Shown: positions 1 to 11,700 of the stretch, in pieces
Position numbering within the stretch: position 1 is the first letter of the stretch
Layout: each line of letters starts with the position of its first letter
Position numbers and translations under genes: made by a program
NCBI GenBank assembly: GCA_009760855.2
Contig: WPIO01000022.1
Location: forward strand, 3,656,501-3,720,500
Origin: Cristatella mucedo
Taxonomy: Eukaryota; Bryozoa; Phylactolaemata; Cristatellidae
Reading direction: 5' to 3'
Length of the DNA stretch: 64,000 nucleotides
Notes under the pieces: model-generated
Seen by the model: the letters and a program-made list of their open reading frames with translations, nothing else
Told to the model about the DNA's origin: nothing
Database searches by the model: none

Positions 1-110
1 GCTTTGTTATACAAATTTAGCTGGTCTGCTCCCACTACTTGTTCCAGTGTCTTTGATAGAAAGGGCTCGAGGGAGACTTTACGGAAGTTGCCAAAGTTCT
101 ACATATCTAG
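1..110 (-). mobile_element. LINE reverse transcriptase fragment
   Basis: Read on the minus strand, this end of the window encodes a stretch close to the LINE motif 'NYRPVSLLPFLSKTLE..VADQL' (here NFRKVSLEPFLSKTLEQ). The same motif is found in LINE copies at 4.5 kb and 46.9 kb. It is only a fragment and runs off the window edge. Confidence 0.55.
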
Positions 111-1700
111 CATTTACTTCTTAATGAGTGACATGGGAACCGACGTCTTTTTGAAGCAAAGGAGCAGAGACTCACAACATATTCATTGCATTAGCTAGAC
201 TAGGCAGCAACAACTCTTTGCAACTCAAGAAACAAAGATTAGATATGGGATCCAGAGAGCTAGCAATAGTCTTCTTTGACTAGCAGAAGTAATTGTGTAA
301 GGAATCTCCTTCAGAAAATTGTGTGAGCTATGCTGTACTGAGGAACTCAGATAGAATAAAAGGCCTTACCTCTTGCGCACATTTGTATTCTCTCCGAAAA
401 CGAAGCAGCCATTCTGATTCCTGTAAAGGTTGTCGGTGAAATGGGCGGTGTGAATCGGCAGCACAGACATGGCCGCAAGGCCATGACTGGATTACCCACA
501 CTGTGTCAGATAAGGTGACTTGTGGCTGGCCTAAAGGCAAATATTGAGTTGAAGCAATGAATAGTGTGAGCTGCCCGGTGGGGATCTTGGATTGAACTCT
601 CTGATTTTTATCTATTTGGTGACAAAGAAGTTATGAAAACGATCTGCTGGGTACCACAAGGATCGCCAGGTGTGCTGCTAACCTAGGAGTTCTTAGGAGA
701 ATGTTTGGCGCTCGACATAGGAAATTTTTTGAGATTTAGCAACAGTGATTCCTCTATGCTGTCATTTAAGCCAGACTTGGTCTTTGCTAGGGTTGAATTG
801 GTATGTCCTACACCGGTCTGTATGATAGTTAGTGAACAGTCAGCCTTGATCCTTCGCATGCTTTCTCAAGTTTGTGTTCAGCAATTGTAGTGTGTTACAG
901 TGCTCAGTAAGAAAAGTTGAGATCCGGGCAAGGTCAAGCGATGTGGTCAGTCAAGGAGTAACTCATTCCGAACATCGGCAAGTGTCATGCTGTAGCATTC
1001 CATCAGGCAGGGGATTGATTAGAAACGAAAAAGGAAGATGTGCCAGTGCAGACAACATGAGAGCCAAGGGTCTCAAGGTTTCGAGATTCATGCAGATGTC
1101 TTGATACTGGAGGTTCATAAAACTCTAGAATGAATGAGATTCGCATGCAGTCAGACGTACCGTATTTGGTGAGAATTGTGTGAGCTGACCTTGCTTAATC
1201 GCTTTGTGCCCGGTCCACCAAGGATGTTGAATGGACTGTCCCTTTATTTCGTTGTATTTCATTAGAAGACTGCTTCTGCTAGCGTGCTCTCCTGCGGCAC
1301 CTCTTTTCGATATATAAGTTCTGGTATTTCGTTGATGTTGGTGTTCACTGCTACCATGTTGTGTTACTTCCTTGACTGTGTGCTTATGCTTTAGCTAGGG
1401 ATCTCACTTTTCGTTGTTAGACAAGGTGAATGCTGTTATCCACCTAATACCATACACGATTCACAAAGTACACCGTGATGGAGCTGGATTATCTGAGTGG
1501 CAATTTAAAGCTAAGGCTTAAAAGTCCCGTGTTGAGTACCGAAGAAAGTACTAATAGCTAAATAAGAGCTCAACATTAGCTAAATAATAGCTAAATGGTA
1601 GCTTGGCTGGTACAGTCTTAATAGCTAGGCTGGTAAAATGCTGGCCCTGTAATCCATAGATTGTGGAATGGTACCATGCTCGAGGCATACTCTTTTCTTG
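111..1700. other. No gene recognised
   Basis: I see no confident gene here. One weak exon candidate lies at about 403-511 on the plus strand, between an AG after a modest pyrimidine tract and a GTGACT; it would code for a short basic segment with NRQHRHGRK. The rest is unassigned sequence without long open frames. Confidence 0.4.
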
Positions 1701-1708
1701 TTACTCAG

Positions 1709-1762
1709 TCCCACGGCAGACAGCCGCTGATCCCCCAAAGCCTGAATATTATACCCCAGAAG
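1709..1762 (+). CDS. Candidate small exon, phase 1 to 1
   Basis: An 18-codon segment lies between a good acceptor (TCTTTTCTTGTTACTCAG) and a strong donor (GTAAGG). In the frame that needs one base from the previous exon it reads PRQTAADPPKPEYYTPEG, without stops. It enters and leaves in phase 1, like the other plus-strand candidates to about 17 kb, and its last G pairs with the GT that starts the next candidate at 2179. The peptide is proline-rich and probably disordered. No family is recognised, and the segment is short enough to be chance, so confidence rests on the splice sites and shared phase. Confidence 0.35.
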
Positions 1763-1769
1763 GTAAGGT

Positions 1770-1840
1770 GCTTGTTCTTAACGACCGAGGGCGCGGGCTT
1801 TAATCCTGCAGTAGGCCTCTGAGTGTGCTGATCACTAGGA
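1770..1840 (+). mobile_element. SINE tRNA-like head fragment
   Basis: The segment resembles the box-B half of the window's tRNA-derived SINE: 'CGACCGAGGGCGCGGGCTTTAATCCTGCAGTAGG' in part, matching the fuller copies at 17.4 kb and 28.7 kb. It is diverged and truncated. Confidence 0.4.
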
Positions 1841-2178
1841 TTCTGTGCTCTATTGCAATTGGACATGTGCTGGCCTGGGTGCAATTTGGCTGTTGAGGAA
1901 ATAGGATTCTGTAATTTCTAGGAATGAATCTGTTGTGTGACCTGCCATTTTTTTTTAGCAGCATCCATTATTGATTCTGGAAACAAGCAGTCTCATTACA
2001 ACTCCTATTAGTTGCTTTTGCTAATTCTACTAATGAAATTATGATCTGCAGCAGTAACTATGACTGACAAACTTATTCCAGCCATTACCTGAGTGAGAAT
2101 GGCGCGAGGATAGGTGCTTAGCGAACCCTTTCAGTGACCCACAGTCTACTCAAGTGTCTTCTTAGTTTATGTGCATAG

Positions 2179-2586
2179 GTTGGAGGAGTGAAGCAACCTT
2201 GCTAATTTTTCGTGACAGGATTGTGCGTAACAAGTCAGCAACAGAGAAGTCAGACGTTTTGGTCGACGGCACTGCTGAGATCGGTGACAGCCCTCAGGAG
2301 ACTGATGTGCTGCAGTCTGTCAGCACGGCAGTTTCAGCTGAAGATGCCAACAATGCCTCCACCATCACCTCAAATGACTCATCACTATCACCACAGCAGT
2401 ATGCAGCCGAAGTTTGCGGGGCAGTGGCATCGCTGCCTTCCCCGCCGAAGGCCGAGCAAGCTGGCCTCAGTCTGGCAGACTCTGCTCTCAAGTCGACTCG
2501 CAAGAGCAGCTCCTGCACCGCTCGGCCAGCTCATTTGGGTTCACCAAGTCGTAGTACCAATGGACGACAGTCACCACAGAATGGCT
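2179..2586 (+). CDS. Candidate exon, Ser/Ala-rich protein
   Basis: A 408-nt exon candidate ends at a consensus donor (GGCT|GTAAGT). The best frame is open throughout and codes for a low-complexity Ser/Ala/Pro/Asn-rich chain, including ITSNDSSLSPQQYAAEV and LGSPSRSTNGRQSPQNG, typical of a disordered part of a nuclear or RNA-binding protein. I chose the AG at 2177-2178 because it gives a phase-1 start that joins in frame to 1709-1762. A second acceptor at 2217-2218 would give a shorter exon with a phase-2 start. Another frame is also open, so coding status is not certain. No domain is recognised and no partner exon with a folded domain was found. Confidence 0.4.
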
Positions 2587-2599
2587 GTAAGTAGAGGCA

Positions 2600-3135
2600 G
2601 CCCTCTCTACCTTGTCCACCTGAGAGCAAAGCCAGTCAGTCGCCTTTTAACCCTGGATTAGCTGAGGCATCGTCCGACAGCTCCCTCGATTTCTTTGGTT
2701 TCGCCCCCACCTGTATTCAATGTGGCAGTGCCGCCTGCTAGTTCATTCTAGATTCATCAGTGTGGTGTGCAGGACGGCAGTCCGGTAGATTTTCTGGCAG
2801 GGGCTCAACCTTGACCTCGAGAGTAGGCATGACTGAATCCGCCGGAAGTGTGACACTTATTATCCCGGTACTGGCGGTTTGGCAAGAAAGCTAGGGAGGT
2901 GCTTACGTTCCAAATGTGTCCAATTTGCTTTACTTAAAGCAACTTGGTGGTCGGATGCCAGAGGCATTAGAGATGCAGTTTCCTAATATAGATATACCAC
3001 GATAAAGAAACTAGAATTACTACTTACTGCAATTGCCCACTGCATGGCCAATAAATCTTTAGGAAAACTGTTCGTCGGCAATGAGAAGCTGTGGCTGTGA
3101 ACACTTTTTGAGGGGGCTCTGGCAGCCTATGAAAA
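2600..3135. other. No gene recognised
   Basis: No feature is supported here apart from a faint similarity between about 2.76-2.82 kb and about 49.5 kb (both contain GATTTTCTGG next to a G-rich run), which may be an unnamed repeat. Confidence 0.3.
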
Positions 3136-3139
3136 GGTG

Positions 3140-3660
3140 CCTTTTGTCTGACAGCCAACAGACTTCATCCGTTGCAGCTAAGAGTAAATGAGAAGTATAG
3201 CCGAGTAAGGAGTGTAGTTGATGCAGTCAGCAGCATGAAAGTGACAGATCGGGACGGCTGGAAAGGATGTGCCGAAGTCGGCAGCAGGAGAAAAGATGTC
3301 GCTGCCTAACAATTGTGGAAGCGAGTTCCACACTTGCAGAGCACAAGCTTCTTTCGCCAGCGGCCTTTAAGCGAAGGAATGGATCAGCTAATGTATTGTT
3401 CATAGAGGACCCGAGGGCACCAGGAGGCTGAAACTAGTGCAACAGTTCAGCTAGGTATGAAGGAGCCTCGCTACGTCGGGCCTCGTGAGTCAGAGAAAGA
3501 ATTTTGCTCTTTATTCGTGCATAAACCGATAGCCATTGCAGCTCCTTCAGCAAAGGAGACACGTGGCTGAACCTCTAGCATTGGTTCACTGGCACGTGGT
3601 AGCCTGGTAGCCTCACGTGGTAGCCGTAATCCTCACGAGCTGCAGAGGCTCGACCGACTC
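3140..3660 (-). mobile_element. LINE LA 3' fragment
   Basis: The sequence matches the C-terminal and 3' untranslated part of the other LA copies, for example 37.0-37.4 kb and 24.6-24.8 kb. Shared pieces include GTGGAAGCGAGTTCCACA, the CTTTGCTC...TATTCGT stretch and AAAGGAGACACGTGG. The orientation is minus and the very 3' tail is eroded. Confidence 0.7.
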
Positions 3661-3699
3661 GTTAGCCCAGACAAGACAGAATTGCAGTAATATAGATAG

Positions 3700-5700
3700 A
3701 AACCCGATAAAACCAGGGAGCTTTGCTCAACTCCTCTAAAAAAAAACTTGCACTCCTTTTTCGGAGCATCAACATTTGGCTGTTGATGGACGTATTCATT
3801 TCGAAGCTGGACAGCAAAGTATGACCGTGCTGCGGACGTCTATTGAGCCGTCCAATAAATTGATATAAGAAACTAGTATCCCGTTTTTTTGAGTCCAAAA
3901 GATAGCAATAAGGGCTCGCTGAGGCGCAGCCGCGGGAGACATGAACAGAAGAAATTACTTCAACCAGCAAACAATAGCATCATTCCTTCTGAAAAAGCGA
4001 TTGCACCCTCTGTCATCCTAATCGGACCGATGTCATCGCCAAACAATATAGGCTTCATTTCTGTGCCGACGATGTTCTGCCACACATACCCATCCACTGA
4101 CCGCTCTCACTAACTAAGCCTTGCACTACTAATCCCTCTGCATCCTAAGTCGACGACATTCAAACTGGGATGGAAATTTGGACGGTCACAGACTTCCTGG
4201 AGCTTAACTTTGGTAGGACCTACTTAATTAGTACGAGAAAGCCTAGCGGCACCACCAAGTTGGATTACCTCACTTTCACATCGGTTTATCTAGCATCACT
4301 CCGGTGATGTTTGCCCCTACTCTCTGCATGCTATTCCAAAGCGGCCTCCGAAATGCATATATTAAATCTGCTGCTGCCCTGTATTACTTGCATTAAAATT
4401 TATCCTTAGTCTCAGGTATTTTCCCTGCACCTTTCTGAAAGGCTGTTGCTGGTCCACTCACAAGGAAAGGCAACAGTTGACCTGTTGAAATTGAGAAACT
4501 GCCACCCAGTTTTCCTACTGCCATTCCTATCAAAGATACTGGAACGAGGAGCGGCAGACCAATCCACCATACTCTTAGATATAAACATCAAATTTAGCAG
4601 GTTTCTGCCACGTTCTAGACGGAATCTCTCCAGATTCAGCATTGCTGCAAGTTTATGACTTTCTAAAGAATGTGGACTTACTGTAGGTCGAGTCTCATTG
4701 CTTTTTTTGCTGGATCTTTCAGCAGCGTTTGATACTAATGATCAGCAAGTCCTTCTCGAGTGTCTCATAATGCCGCCCGAGCATCACCAGGACTGCACTG
4801 CCACGATTTAGTCTCAATCTGATTGGGAGACTCCAGTCATTGATGTCAACCGGGCGACGATTGTCAGAGGAGCCTCTAAAGTAGAGGGTACACCGGGCTG
4901 TGGGCTTGGTCCCATTCTTATCTCTATTAGTACTCTCATTCTTAATGATGAAATCGCCAAACACAACTAAAGCCTATATCGTTATGCAGATGGCATGGCA
5001 TCTCGATGTAGTTGCAGTGATTCGTCGAGCTCTCATGTATGTATGCATCGAGAGAAATAAAGAGAGAGTCTCCAAAGAAAGTCAGACTCCTCTAGAACTG
5101 CTGCCCCCCACAGAGCCACTGGAGTACAACACATGCACGAGCAGCAACAAACTTTCTGAAATTGAATGACGATAAAATCAACTTTAAAGTTATGGTGACA
5201 TCTAGTGCTACTCAGAAAAGGAAATGCCTCACCCTCTACATTAGCTCGGCCAGCATATCTCCCGTTGCATATTGACGAAGTCTGGGTGTTTTGCTTCCAT
5301 GAACGGCTCTGTCAGCTCCACAGTCAAGTCTGCCTACTTTCAGCTATGTAACACTGTAAAAGTCCGTATCTTCTTATTATTCGGAGATGTCAGAACCTAG
5401 TTGGTCCATGCATTTGTGATATCCAATTTCTACTTCTGAAACTCACTGCTTTTAGGTCTTTCGGTTTGTGAAACAAAGCGTTTACAGTTGGCACAAAACT
5501 TGACTTACACGCTTCTCTGTCGCAAGTGTCATAGTCTCCGCATAACCTTTCTGACCAAACTCACTCGCTCCCCACCAAGCTGGGCATCAACTTCGGGGCA
5601 CACGTTTCTTCTTATAGAATGTGCTGGGTCCTTGTGGATAGACCTCGGCGTGCTTATGCATACCCAAATTGTGCATGCTATTACTAAGTAATTGAAAAGA
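3700..5700 (+). mobile_element. LINE LB, degraded copy
   Basis: Translated pieces follow LINE order on the plus strand: a possible linker (3.7-4.1 kb), then RT entry near 4.40-4.58 kb (VSGIFPAPF, LPFLSKILERGAADQ), the palm near 4.70-4.75 kb (LLDLSAAFDT), the LNDDK-containing linker near 5.16 kb, and a cysteine/Ser-rich thumb fragment to about 5.45 kb. The 3' part is broken up, with a piece of the LB tail region near 5.63-5.70 kb. The frame changes many times. The protein would be an L2/CR1-type reverse transcriptase. The 5' limit is uncertain; only 4.14 kb onward is clear. Confidence 0.7.
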
Positions 5701-5816
5701 TTCCTTACAGTATAAATAAAGTAACAACAAAGAGACTTGGTTATGTTTTGCTGTCATTCATATGAGGTATTACTAACATCTTAGCACTTTTCCTCAGCTG
5801 TCAAGTCGGTCTAATT

Positions 5817-5843
5817 TAATAATAATAATAATAATAATAATAA
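5817..5843. repeat. AAT microsatellite
   Basis: A short AAT/AAC array, typical of the simple-repeat tail of LB LINEs read on the opposite strand. Confidence 0.85.
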
Positions 5844-5869
5844 CAACAATACACTTTGTGATTTAAAAT

Positions 5870-6450
5870 GAGGAACATTGCCAAAATCAAGGTCTGCTTT
5901 AGATAAGAGTACACAAGCCAAATTTGCACATGCATTTGTGACGTTTCGACTACATTACTGCAATTTCCAGTGTTTCGGACTTTTGGCCTGTGCCATTATT
6001 CATCTGTGGCTGATGCAAAATCCAGCAGCTCGGTTGATCAGTCGTCAAAGACATCAGTCGCCATAGTGCCTCGTCTTTCTGAGCTTTTCTGGTTCCCCGT
6101 GAAGAATTATATTGGCTTCCAGATCCTCTGTCTGACTTACAGATCACTGCACTGGCCCCTACCAGCCTACCTATCAGACTTATTGCTCCCCGACATTGGA
6201 TGCTGGCCCACTAGCCGCACTTTGGAATCTAGTCATCTTGATGCTACTTACACCAAAAAGAAAACTTTTCGTGATCAAGTGCTCAGCTTTTATGTACCCA
6301 AACTTTGTAATTCGCTTCCGGCTCTTATGACCACCTGCAGTGACTATGTGTCATGTATGTCGCAGATAAAAATGCACCTGTGCTGTTAGTTTACTTGTTT
6401 TCCAGTGCCCCAGTAAACTTATCGTTTTTTGTTCCTGTGTGCTTCGCACC
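5870..6450 (+). mobile_element. LINE, LB-like C-terminal fragment
   Basis: The plus strand encodes the usual C-terminal series of L2/CR1-type LINE proteins: QNPAARLISRQRH, then WFPVKNYIGFQILCLTYRSLHW and LPAYLSDLLLP in sequence, then YVPKLCNSLPAL and an MHLCC end. It is more diverged than most LB copies and lacks the clear LB tail. Confidence 0.75.
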
Positions 6451-6469
6451 CTTACCGTGTGCATAATAG

Positions 6470-6800
6470 ATGGTAGTTTAGCTCCGTCCGAAACTCATCA
6501 AAGCCACAAAGACCAAATGCGTGATATGCAATGAGTTTTCTATAGCACACAAAAAGCCTAAGCAGCTTTCGGTAAGCATTCGGTATCATACAGACTTCAT
6601 CTTTCGCGACAAAGAGAAAGTGAGCAGCATAGCTGAGTCAGGAGGGCAGCAGAGGAAATGAGTAGGTAGCATAGAAGTAGCAGCTGAGGATGGCTGTAAA
6701 AGATGTGCTGCAGTCGGCAGCAGGAAAGTAGATGTCGTTCATAGGATTGATTGAAGTTAGTTCCACAGTTTAGGGCCTAAAGAGCGATAGCTTCTGTTGC
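6470..6800 (-). mobile_element. LINE LA 3' fragment
   Basis: The minus-strand LA tail is present: AAGCCACAAAGACCA, CTAAGCAGCTTTCGGTAAGC, then AGAGAAAGTGAGCAGCATAG and the GTCGGCAGCAGGA piece. It lies back to back with the plus-strand LINE ending near 6.45 kb. Confidence 0.75.
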
Positions 6801-6809
6801 CAGCGGCTT

Positions 6810-7990
6810 TTATGCATAATGTGTGCCGTGCTTCAGTGCAAGCTACTGATGAGGGGTCTTATAACCGGTACAATATTTTCATTTGTACGCAACCCCAAGA
6901 GAGCTTAATATCTATGGGTGTTCACATTTACTGCCAGGCTCAAGCTCATGACCATGGTCCTCAAAGGCAAGCTCCTCAATCCTCGGCCAAACCAGGGCAT
7001 TCTAGCGTTTTCAATGCTGATCTAAGCACGATCGTTTGGTGTTTGGTGCTTTTGTTCACATGTCTATGCATGTTGATTGCATATCGTTGACCCTTTGCAA
7101 TTGCTTCTCTTGCAGAAGTAATCATAAAGCAAGTGGTTAAAGACGTGATTCTCTAGAAGAGAGTGCTAAACAGAAGATTACAATTGTTAGTACTCAGCGT
7201 GTGCATCATCTAATGCTCAGCGTCCTAACTTTGTCAGCCAGCCCCAGCTCCCAATGAAACGAAGCTGACCCCTCTGGATAAATAGCTTAACCTGTGCTTG
7301 CCAAAGAAGGGCTGACTGATAAGCCTTCACCGGTGTTCTCTCTCCAGGCGTGGTAGCTAGCCTCTCCCTGGATGTTTAGTTCCCAGTATTGGGGCAGCTG
7401 TCATACTCTGGGATGGGAGGTACTTAAAGGGTGGGTGGATATCCGGCAGTGCTGCTACTGTGTCACAGCTGGATTCTCTTTCTGGGGCTAGGAGGCCATG
7501 GCCACCTAGCCCGGTGCCTATGGATCCAGCCATGGTACTAAAGCTACACCGAGTGGCTGAAAGGTTGTTGTCGATGGCCATGGCAGCTCGGTTGTGTAGG
7601 ATAGTCGTTTGTAAGAGTATCTGAATGGCTCCGAGTTTGCAGGCGTGGTTAACCTGCCTGAGATTGCCATGATGCATTTCGGATTAGGATCTACCGTTTT
7701 AGACCCGCCCTAGAGTAGTGATGAAAGTGCCGACCGAGAACGCTGCAGAGAATAGCAGTTCCTGGCGAACTTTCCAGCAAAGATGAATTAGATTTAGCTG
7801 ACCAGATGGATATATGACGAAGACCTGTCAGCCAAAGCCAGTGGCAAAAGCCAGAGGTAGCAGCAAAAAAAACATTAGGTGGCTGCCTCGGCCGTTCCCA
7901 CTCTGCATAGCAGATATGTATCGTGGTTAAGCCTCATAGCAGAGGTTTGACAAGCTGCTGCAGGGATCAGCTGAGAGCAGCTGAGGTGTT
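6810..7990. other. Unassigned region
   Basis: No known gene or repeat is recognised. From 7.35 to 7.68 kb both a minus-strand frame (106 codons) and a plus-strand frame (roughly 85 codons) are open, in a stretch richer in G and C than its surroundings. Neither shows a recognisable domain. Confidence 0.35.
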
Positions 7991-8143
7991 TTCTATAATA
8001 TATGCTTGAACGATCCAGAGCAAGGGGTAGCAAGCATCATGTCGAAGCATGATATAGCCCAAGCAAACTCGTTGTCAGTGAAGTGTATCAGAACTGGAAG
8101 TTGGGTGGCATAATCTGGCTGGAAGAGCTGTATCCCGTGACTC

Positions 8144-8707
8144 TCATGTTTTCTTGAGCTTATGTAGGAGCAAGGAGGGGGCAATACAATCTGCAGCTTC
8201 TCCAAACTGTGCATTTGTGATAACCTTACCCGGGTGCCACCTGAAAGGAGGCAGATGATCGGTCAATTCGACTGTGCTAAGGTGGCAGGCATCCCTCCAA
8301 CGTGATCCTCGTTCATTAGAAACAGCTATGCTACTGAGGATGATGCTCTGAGGCCTGTTAAGGCCACTTTCTGTGAGGCCACTTGGGCCTGCCGGATGCA
8401 GAGCATTTCTTCTGCACAAAGCCGATAAGATGGTAACAGGTTTTCTGCACCAGTGACTTTCCCGGCAACCCACAGGGAAAGTAGCAATGGGGCTAACAAG
8501 CAGCTGAATGATGGCTAGGGCTAGGGGCCCATCCTCTGAGGATGGATCGAGCAAGCAGCACTCGATGGAGCAAGGAGCAAGGCCTGCTGCCAGCACAGTA
8601 GCTCTGGCTCTTTCAGCGCCCTGGTGGCAGCTGCTGTATTGTGCTAGGAAGCACTCACACAAAACTGCCGACCGTGTAGTATGAAGTTTCCATAGTAGGC
8701 CAATCAA
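8144..8707 (-). CDS. Unrecognised open frame, 187 codons
   Basis: This is the longest open frame in the window that is not made of simple repeats. It starts at an ATG, is fairly GC-rich, and codes for a chain with eight or more cysteines and mixed composition, without a recognisable domain, signal peptide or clear membrane segment. A shorter minus-strand frame overlaps its end at 7993-8214. No flanking splice sites decide its status. In a window this size one frame of this length could occur by chance, so it may not be a gene. It could also be a decayed element of an unknown family. Confidence 0.2.
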   Translation of the reverse strand: MIGLLWKLHTTRSAVLCECFLAQYSSCHQGAERARATVLAAGLAPCSIECCLLDPSSEDGPLALAIIQLLVSPIATFPVGCRESHWCRKPVTILSALCRRNALHPAGPSGLTESGLNRPQSIILSSIAVSNERGSRWRDACHLSTVELTDHLPPFRWHPGKVITNAQFGEAADCIAPSLLLHKLKKT

Positions 8708-8709
8708 AA

Positions 8710-9130
8710 AGCAAATGGCACTTCTCGGTTATGGAGGCTGTCATCAAGAGGATATTTTTTATGTTAAATTTAAATTCTGCCAGGTCGCATCGAAGTTGAT
8801 TGACTGCTAGTGATGCTACAGGGTGGTTCACAGAGATTGCTGCCAGGCCCTCTCACCAGGTCCAGCACTGACAGTGTGATTAGGACCAGTAATGAGGTTT
8901 AAATAGCCACGGCAGTGATTTCTTACTAGCCTGGTAGCACAGTAAACTACACAATAAATCTATAGAGTAGAAAACTGTCAGTCTGCCTTGATTCCTCGAC
9001 CTCATCTAACTTTAGATGCCTTACCATAAGAAATTCAGATGTCGGTAGGCCTATGGTTAATAACAAGATTCAATATTTTTTAATTAAAAAACTTGAACGC
9101 AAAGAGAACTAAATCACTGTGTCAACACTT
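8710..9130. other. No gene recognised
   Basis: AT-richer intergenic sequence with no open frame or repeat family that I can support. Confidence 0.4.
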
Positions 9131-9134
9131 CACC

Positions 9135-9235
9135 TGTGCATCATTTACAGCATATCTAAAGTGCTTTGAAAGAGATTAAGGTCTCGAAGGGTGCTGTAGA
9201 AATTTATTCTTATCGCTATTAATACTATTGAAAGG
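9135..9235 (+). mobile_element. LINE LB 3' tail
   Basis: A degraded plus-strand LB tail: AAAGTGCTTTGAAAGAGATTAAG, then a GGTGCTGTAGAAA stretch and TTATTCTTATCGCTATTAAT. Confidence 0.5.
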
Positions 9236-9289
9236 AAGCCCGACAATAACCTACTGATAACAAGCATGTGGGCAGTTATAAGCACACAA

Positions 9290-9640
9290 AGCACTATGCT
9301 CACGGACCCAGCAAATGCTGGGAGGAGCAGGTGACTTTTTGGCTTCTCCTTATATGTCGTAAAGTTAAGGGATGTCACGGCATCAGTCAAGATTGAGTCC
9401 AAGGCTTTGGGATCATACGAACTTGAGGCATGGCCACAAAAGGATTGGGGCTAGGTTAGAGGCACAAATTGCTTGGGTCACAAGAGCGGTTGATAATATG
9501 CAAAGCCTTATGAGGAAATATTTGCAATAGGTACGCCAGAGAAAGAGAATGCAGGAAGTAAAGTGAGCGACAGAGCCTTGATTATAGGCTCTCAAGATTG
9601 ATGCTTTGATCAATCGAATCAAAGTGTGCCTCGCTACCAG
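9290..9640 (-). mobile_element. LINE LB C-terminal fragment
   Basis: On the minus strand the diverged series SYDPKALDSILT..SLNFTTYKEKPKSHLL matches the C-terminus of other LB copies (SYAPKAWNSLPT..LTTFKRNLKTHLF). Truncated at both ends. Confidence 0.6.
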
Positions 9641-9644
9641 GCAG

Positions 9645-10755
9645 AACTAGGAGACTCTTGCTTAAGTCAACTAACCAGTTCTGGCCATCGTGGTTTTTGA
9701 ATTCCTACTGACTTTAACAGCCAGGCATAAGTTCTAAAACTGATGAGACCACAGTCAAGAGGCCCAGGTACGTCTGTATTAACTCACCATATTAATTTAG
9801 CTAGCATTTGAAGTATTCAATAATTAATTTTACTTTTTAAAATTTACGTTTTTCTCAGTAGTAATTTACCTTTGCAAGGACTGGCCTGGTAATTGCAGCA
9901 TTACCATTAACTCTTCGTCCACAGTATAACCTCGGTCTCCATAAGTCAAGCCATTGCTTTCATGAAACGAGGTCCATGTTCTCACAAGGTAACCTAGTCA
10001 AGGCCTAAGTGCATTTACCTTGGGCTGGTCTTGGGCCTGGCTTGTTAGTGTAGCCCAGAGTCAAGCAGACTTTAGAAATGCTTGGCATTGGTTTAGGTCT
10101 ACTGATGGCCAGCATGAGAGCAGCCAATATTTGTTACCATCTAGCAATGGCTTGATGCAAGCCAGCTATTTCTTATGCACCCTAAACATTCGTGAGCTTC
10201 AGATCTACCTGGGGCTACGCAAGTGCTCATGTTAGTTCAGCTGGGCATGCCACTGCAGGTTTGGGACTTGTTGCTTTATATCATGCTCATTCAGGGTGTC
10301 TGTTCTGCTGTTCCAAAACAGACAGCTGCTAGGGTTCCGATCCAGGTGCTGATGCTTACCGGCAGAAGTCACTGAAGGCCGATGTGCTTACCGAGGCAGT
10401 AATTAGCCTGATTGTAATGAATCTCATTGTAACTCACTCTGCCGTGTCAAATAGTACCACCGTCGATTTTGTATTCTTCCTGTGCTTATGCTGTGTTCTT
10501 GTGACCCTAAAGTCGTAACCTCTTGGCGATTGCTTTTCTATTACAGTTAGTATACCTGTAAGTGAAGTCAGAGATAGCACGAAACTCCCCGATTTCTTTG
10601 TAAGTGAGAACAGCCGCATGCTGATGCACTCTTCCTCGTCATGCAACCCTATGTGAATGGCAGCACATATGTGAATTCTAGCTTTAAGACCAGGGCAAGC
10701 AACATAATGTGGGTATTTGCTTATTTATAGTCTGGCCAGCCATGGTGCTTCACAT
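9645..10755. other. No gene recognised
   Basis: No supported feature. A box-B-like GGTTCCGATCC at about 10334 may belong to a worn SINE, but no matching box A or tail was seen. Confidence 0.35.
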
Positions 10756-10761
10756 CACCAG

Positions 10762-10926
10762 GCAAGAACCAAGGACGCATTGGTGAAAAAGACATCGACT
10801 ATACCGTGCTCTACCAGTCACTCGACAAGAATGGTCCACTGCCTGCCGTGCACAATCTGATCGTCAACGGAATAGATCACGGAAGCTTTGCCATGGCAAC
10901 AGCTACTTCTGCTACTGCATCAGCAC
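10762..10926 (+). CDS. Candidate exon, phase 1 to 1
   Basis: A 165-nt segment between CACATCACCAG and a GTAGGT donor reads without stops for 54 codons. It includes GEKDIDYTVLYQSLDKNGPL and then HNLIVNGIDHGSF, and ends in an Ala/Thr/Ser run. It begins and ends in phase 1, as do its neighbours at 1.7, 2.2, 12.2, 16.6 and 16.8 kb. The first half looks like ordinary folded-protein composition, which is rarer in chance frames. The frame stays open past the donor to 11074, so the 3' limit is tentative. Family not recognised. Confidence 0.4.
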
Positions 10927-11214
10927 GTAGGTCAACTGGCAACAGTGCTCAGAGCATGGCTTGTGGTTTGCCATTAATCTACTACCCCACCTCCTGCATG
11001 CTAGCATTCATTTATCTTGTACTTTGCTGCTTGCTTACTGCTATTTTCCTGCTGCTGTTTGCAGATTTTTTTTAGCTTTCCACAAAGTTGGAGACCTTAC
11101 TCCAGACTGAAGGAGCTAGTACCAAGTAGACAATTTTATGTTTTCTACATCTGTCATAAATTCCTGTATATACACCATAGGGCCATCGAGCGTGATAGTG
11201 AACTTGATTGATCT

Positions 11215-11505
11215 CATCGCAATGGCTAGGATCGGTAATGTAATGTAACGTATATCCATCTAAAAACCACACAGTCACAACGACTAAACAGATGTTATGC
11301 ATGAGAGTTTTCTCTAGCACGCTCAAAGCCTAAGTGGCTTTCGGTAAGCACTTGGTAGTCAAACGACTTTATCTCATGCAACGAAGAGAAAGTGAGAAGC
11401 TTAGCTGAGGCAGGAGGGCAGTTGAGGGAGTGATTAGCATGGAAGTAACAGTTCAGGGTGGCTGGAAATTATGTGCCATAGTCGGCAGCATGAGAGTAGT
11501 TGTCG
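11215..11505 (-). mobile_element. LINE LA 3' end
   Basis: A minus-strand LA tail with its TAATGTAATGTAACG simple-repeat end, followed by CTCAAAGCCTAAGTGGCTTTC and the GAGAAAGTGAGAAGC piece. Confidence 0.75.
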
Positions 11506-11700
11506 TTGCAAATCAACTGCCTTTCAGCATCCATTGCTGACATTCACGCACGGATGGTGAGCAACTTTTCTAAAATGTTCAGTGAGGTTAAAACCAGATT
11601 AGCAACTCCGACCAAACCTAGTGTCACACAGAAACTAGACAGCCTAACTCTCTTAGTATGTTCAACGGAATATCTCCTCTAGCCTCAGTACAGTTAACCC
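11505..11700 (+). mobile_element. LINE LB linker fragment
   Basis: The plus-strand frame reads SIADIHARMVSNFSKM and then KPSVTQKLDSLTLLV. This is the segment after the YADD box in LB copies (compare 25.4 and 30.6 kb: KPSV.QKL..LTLK). Confidence 0.65.
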
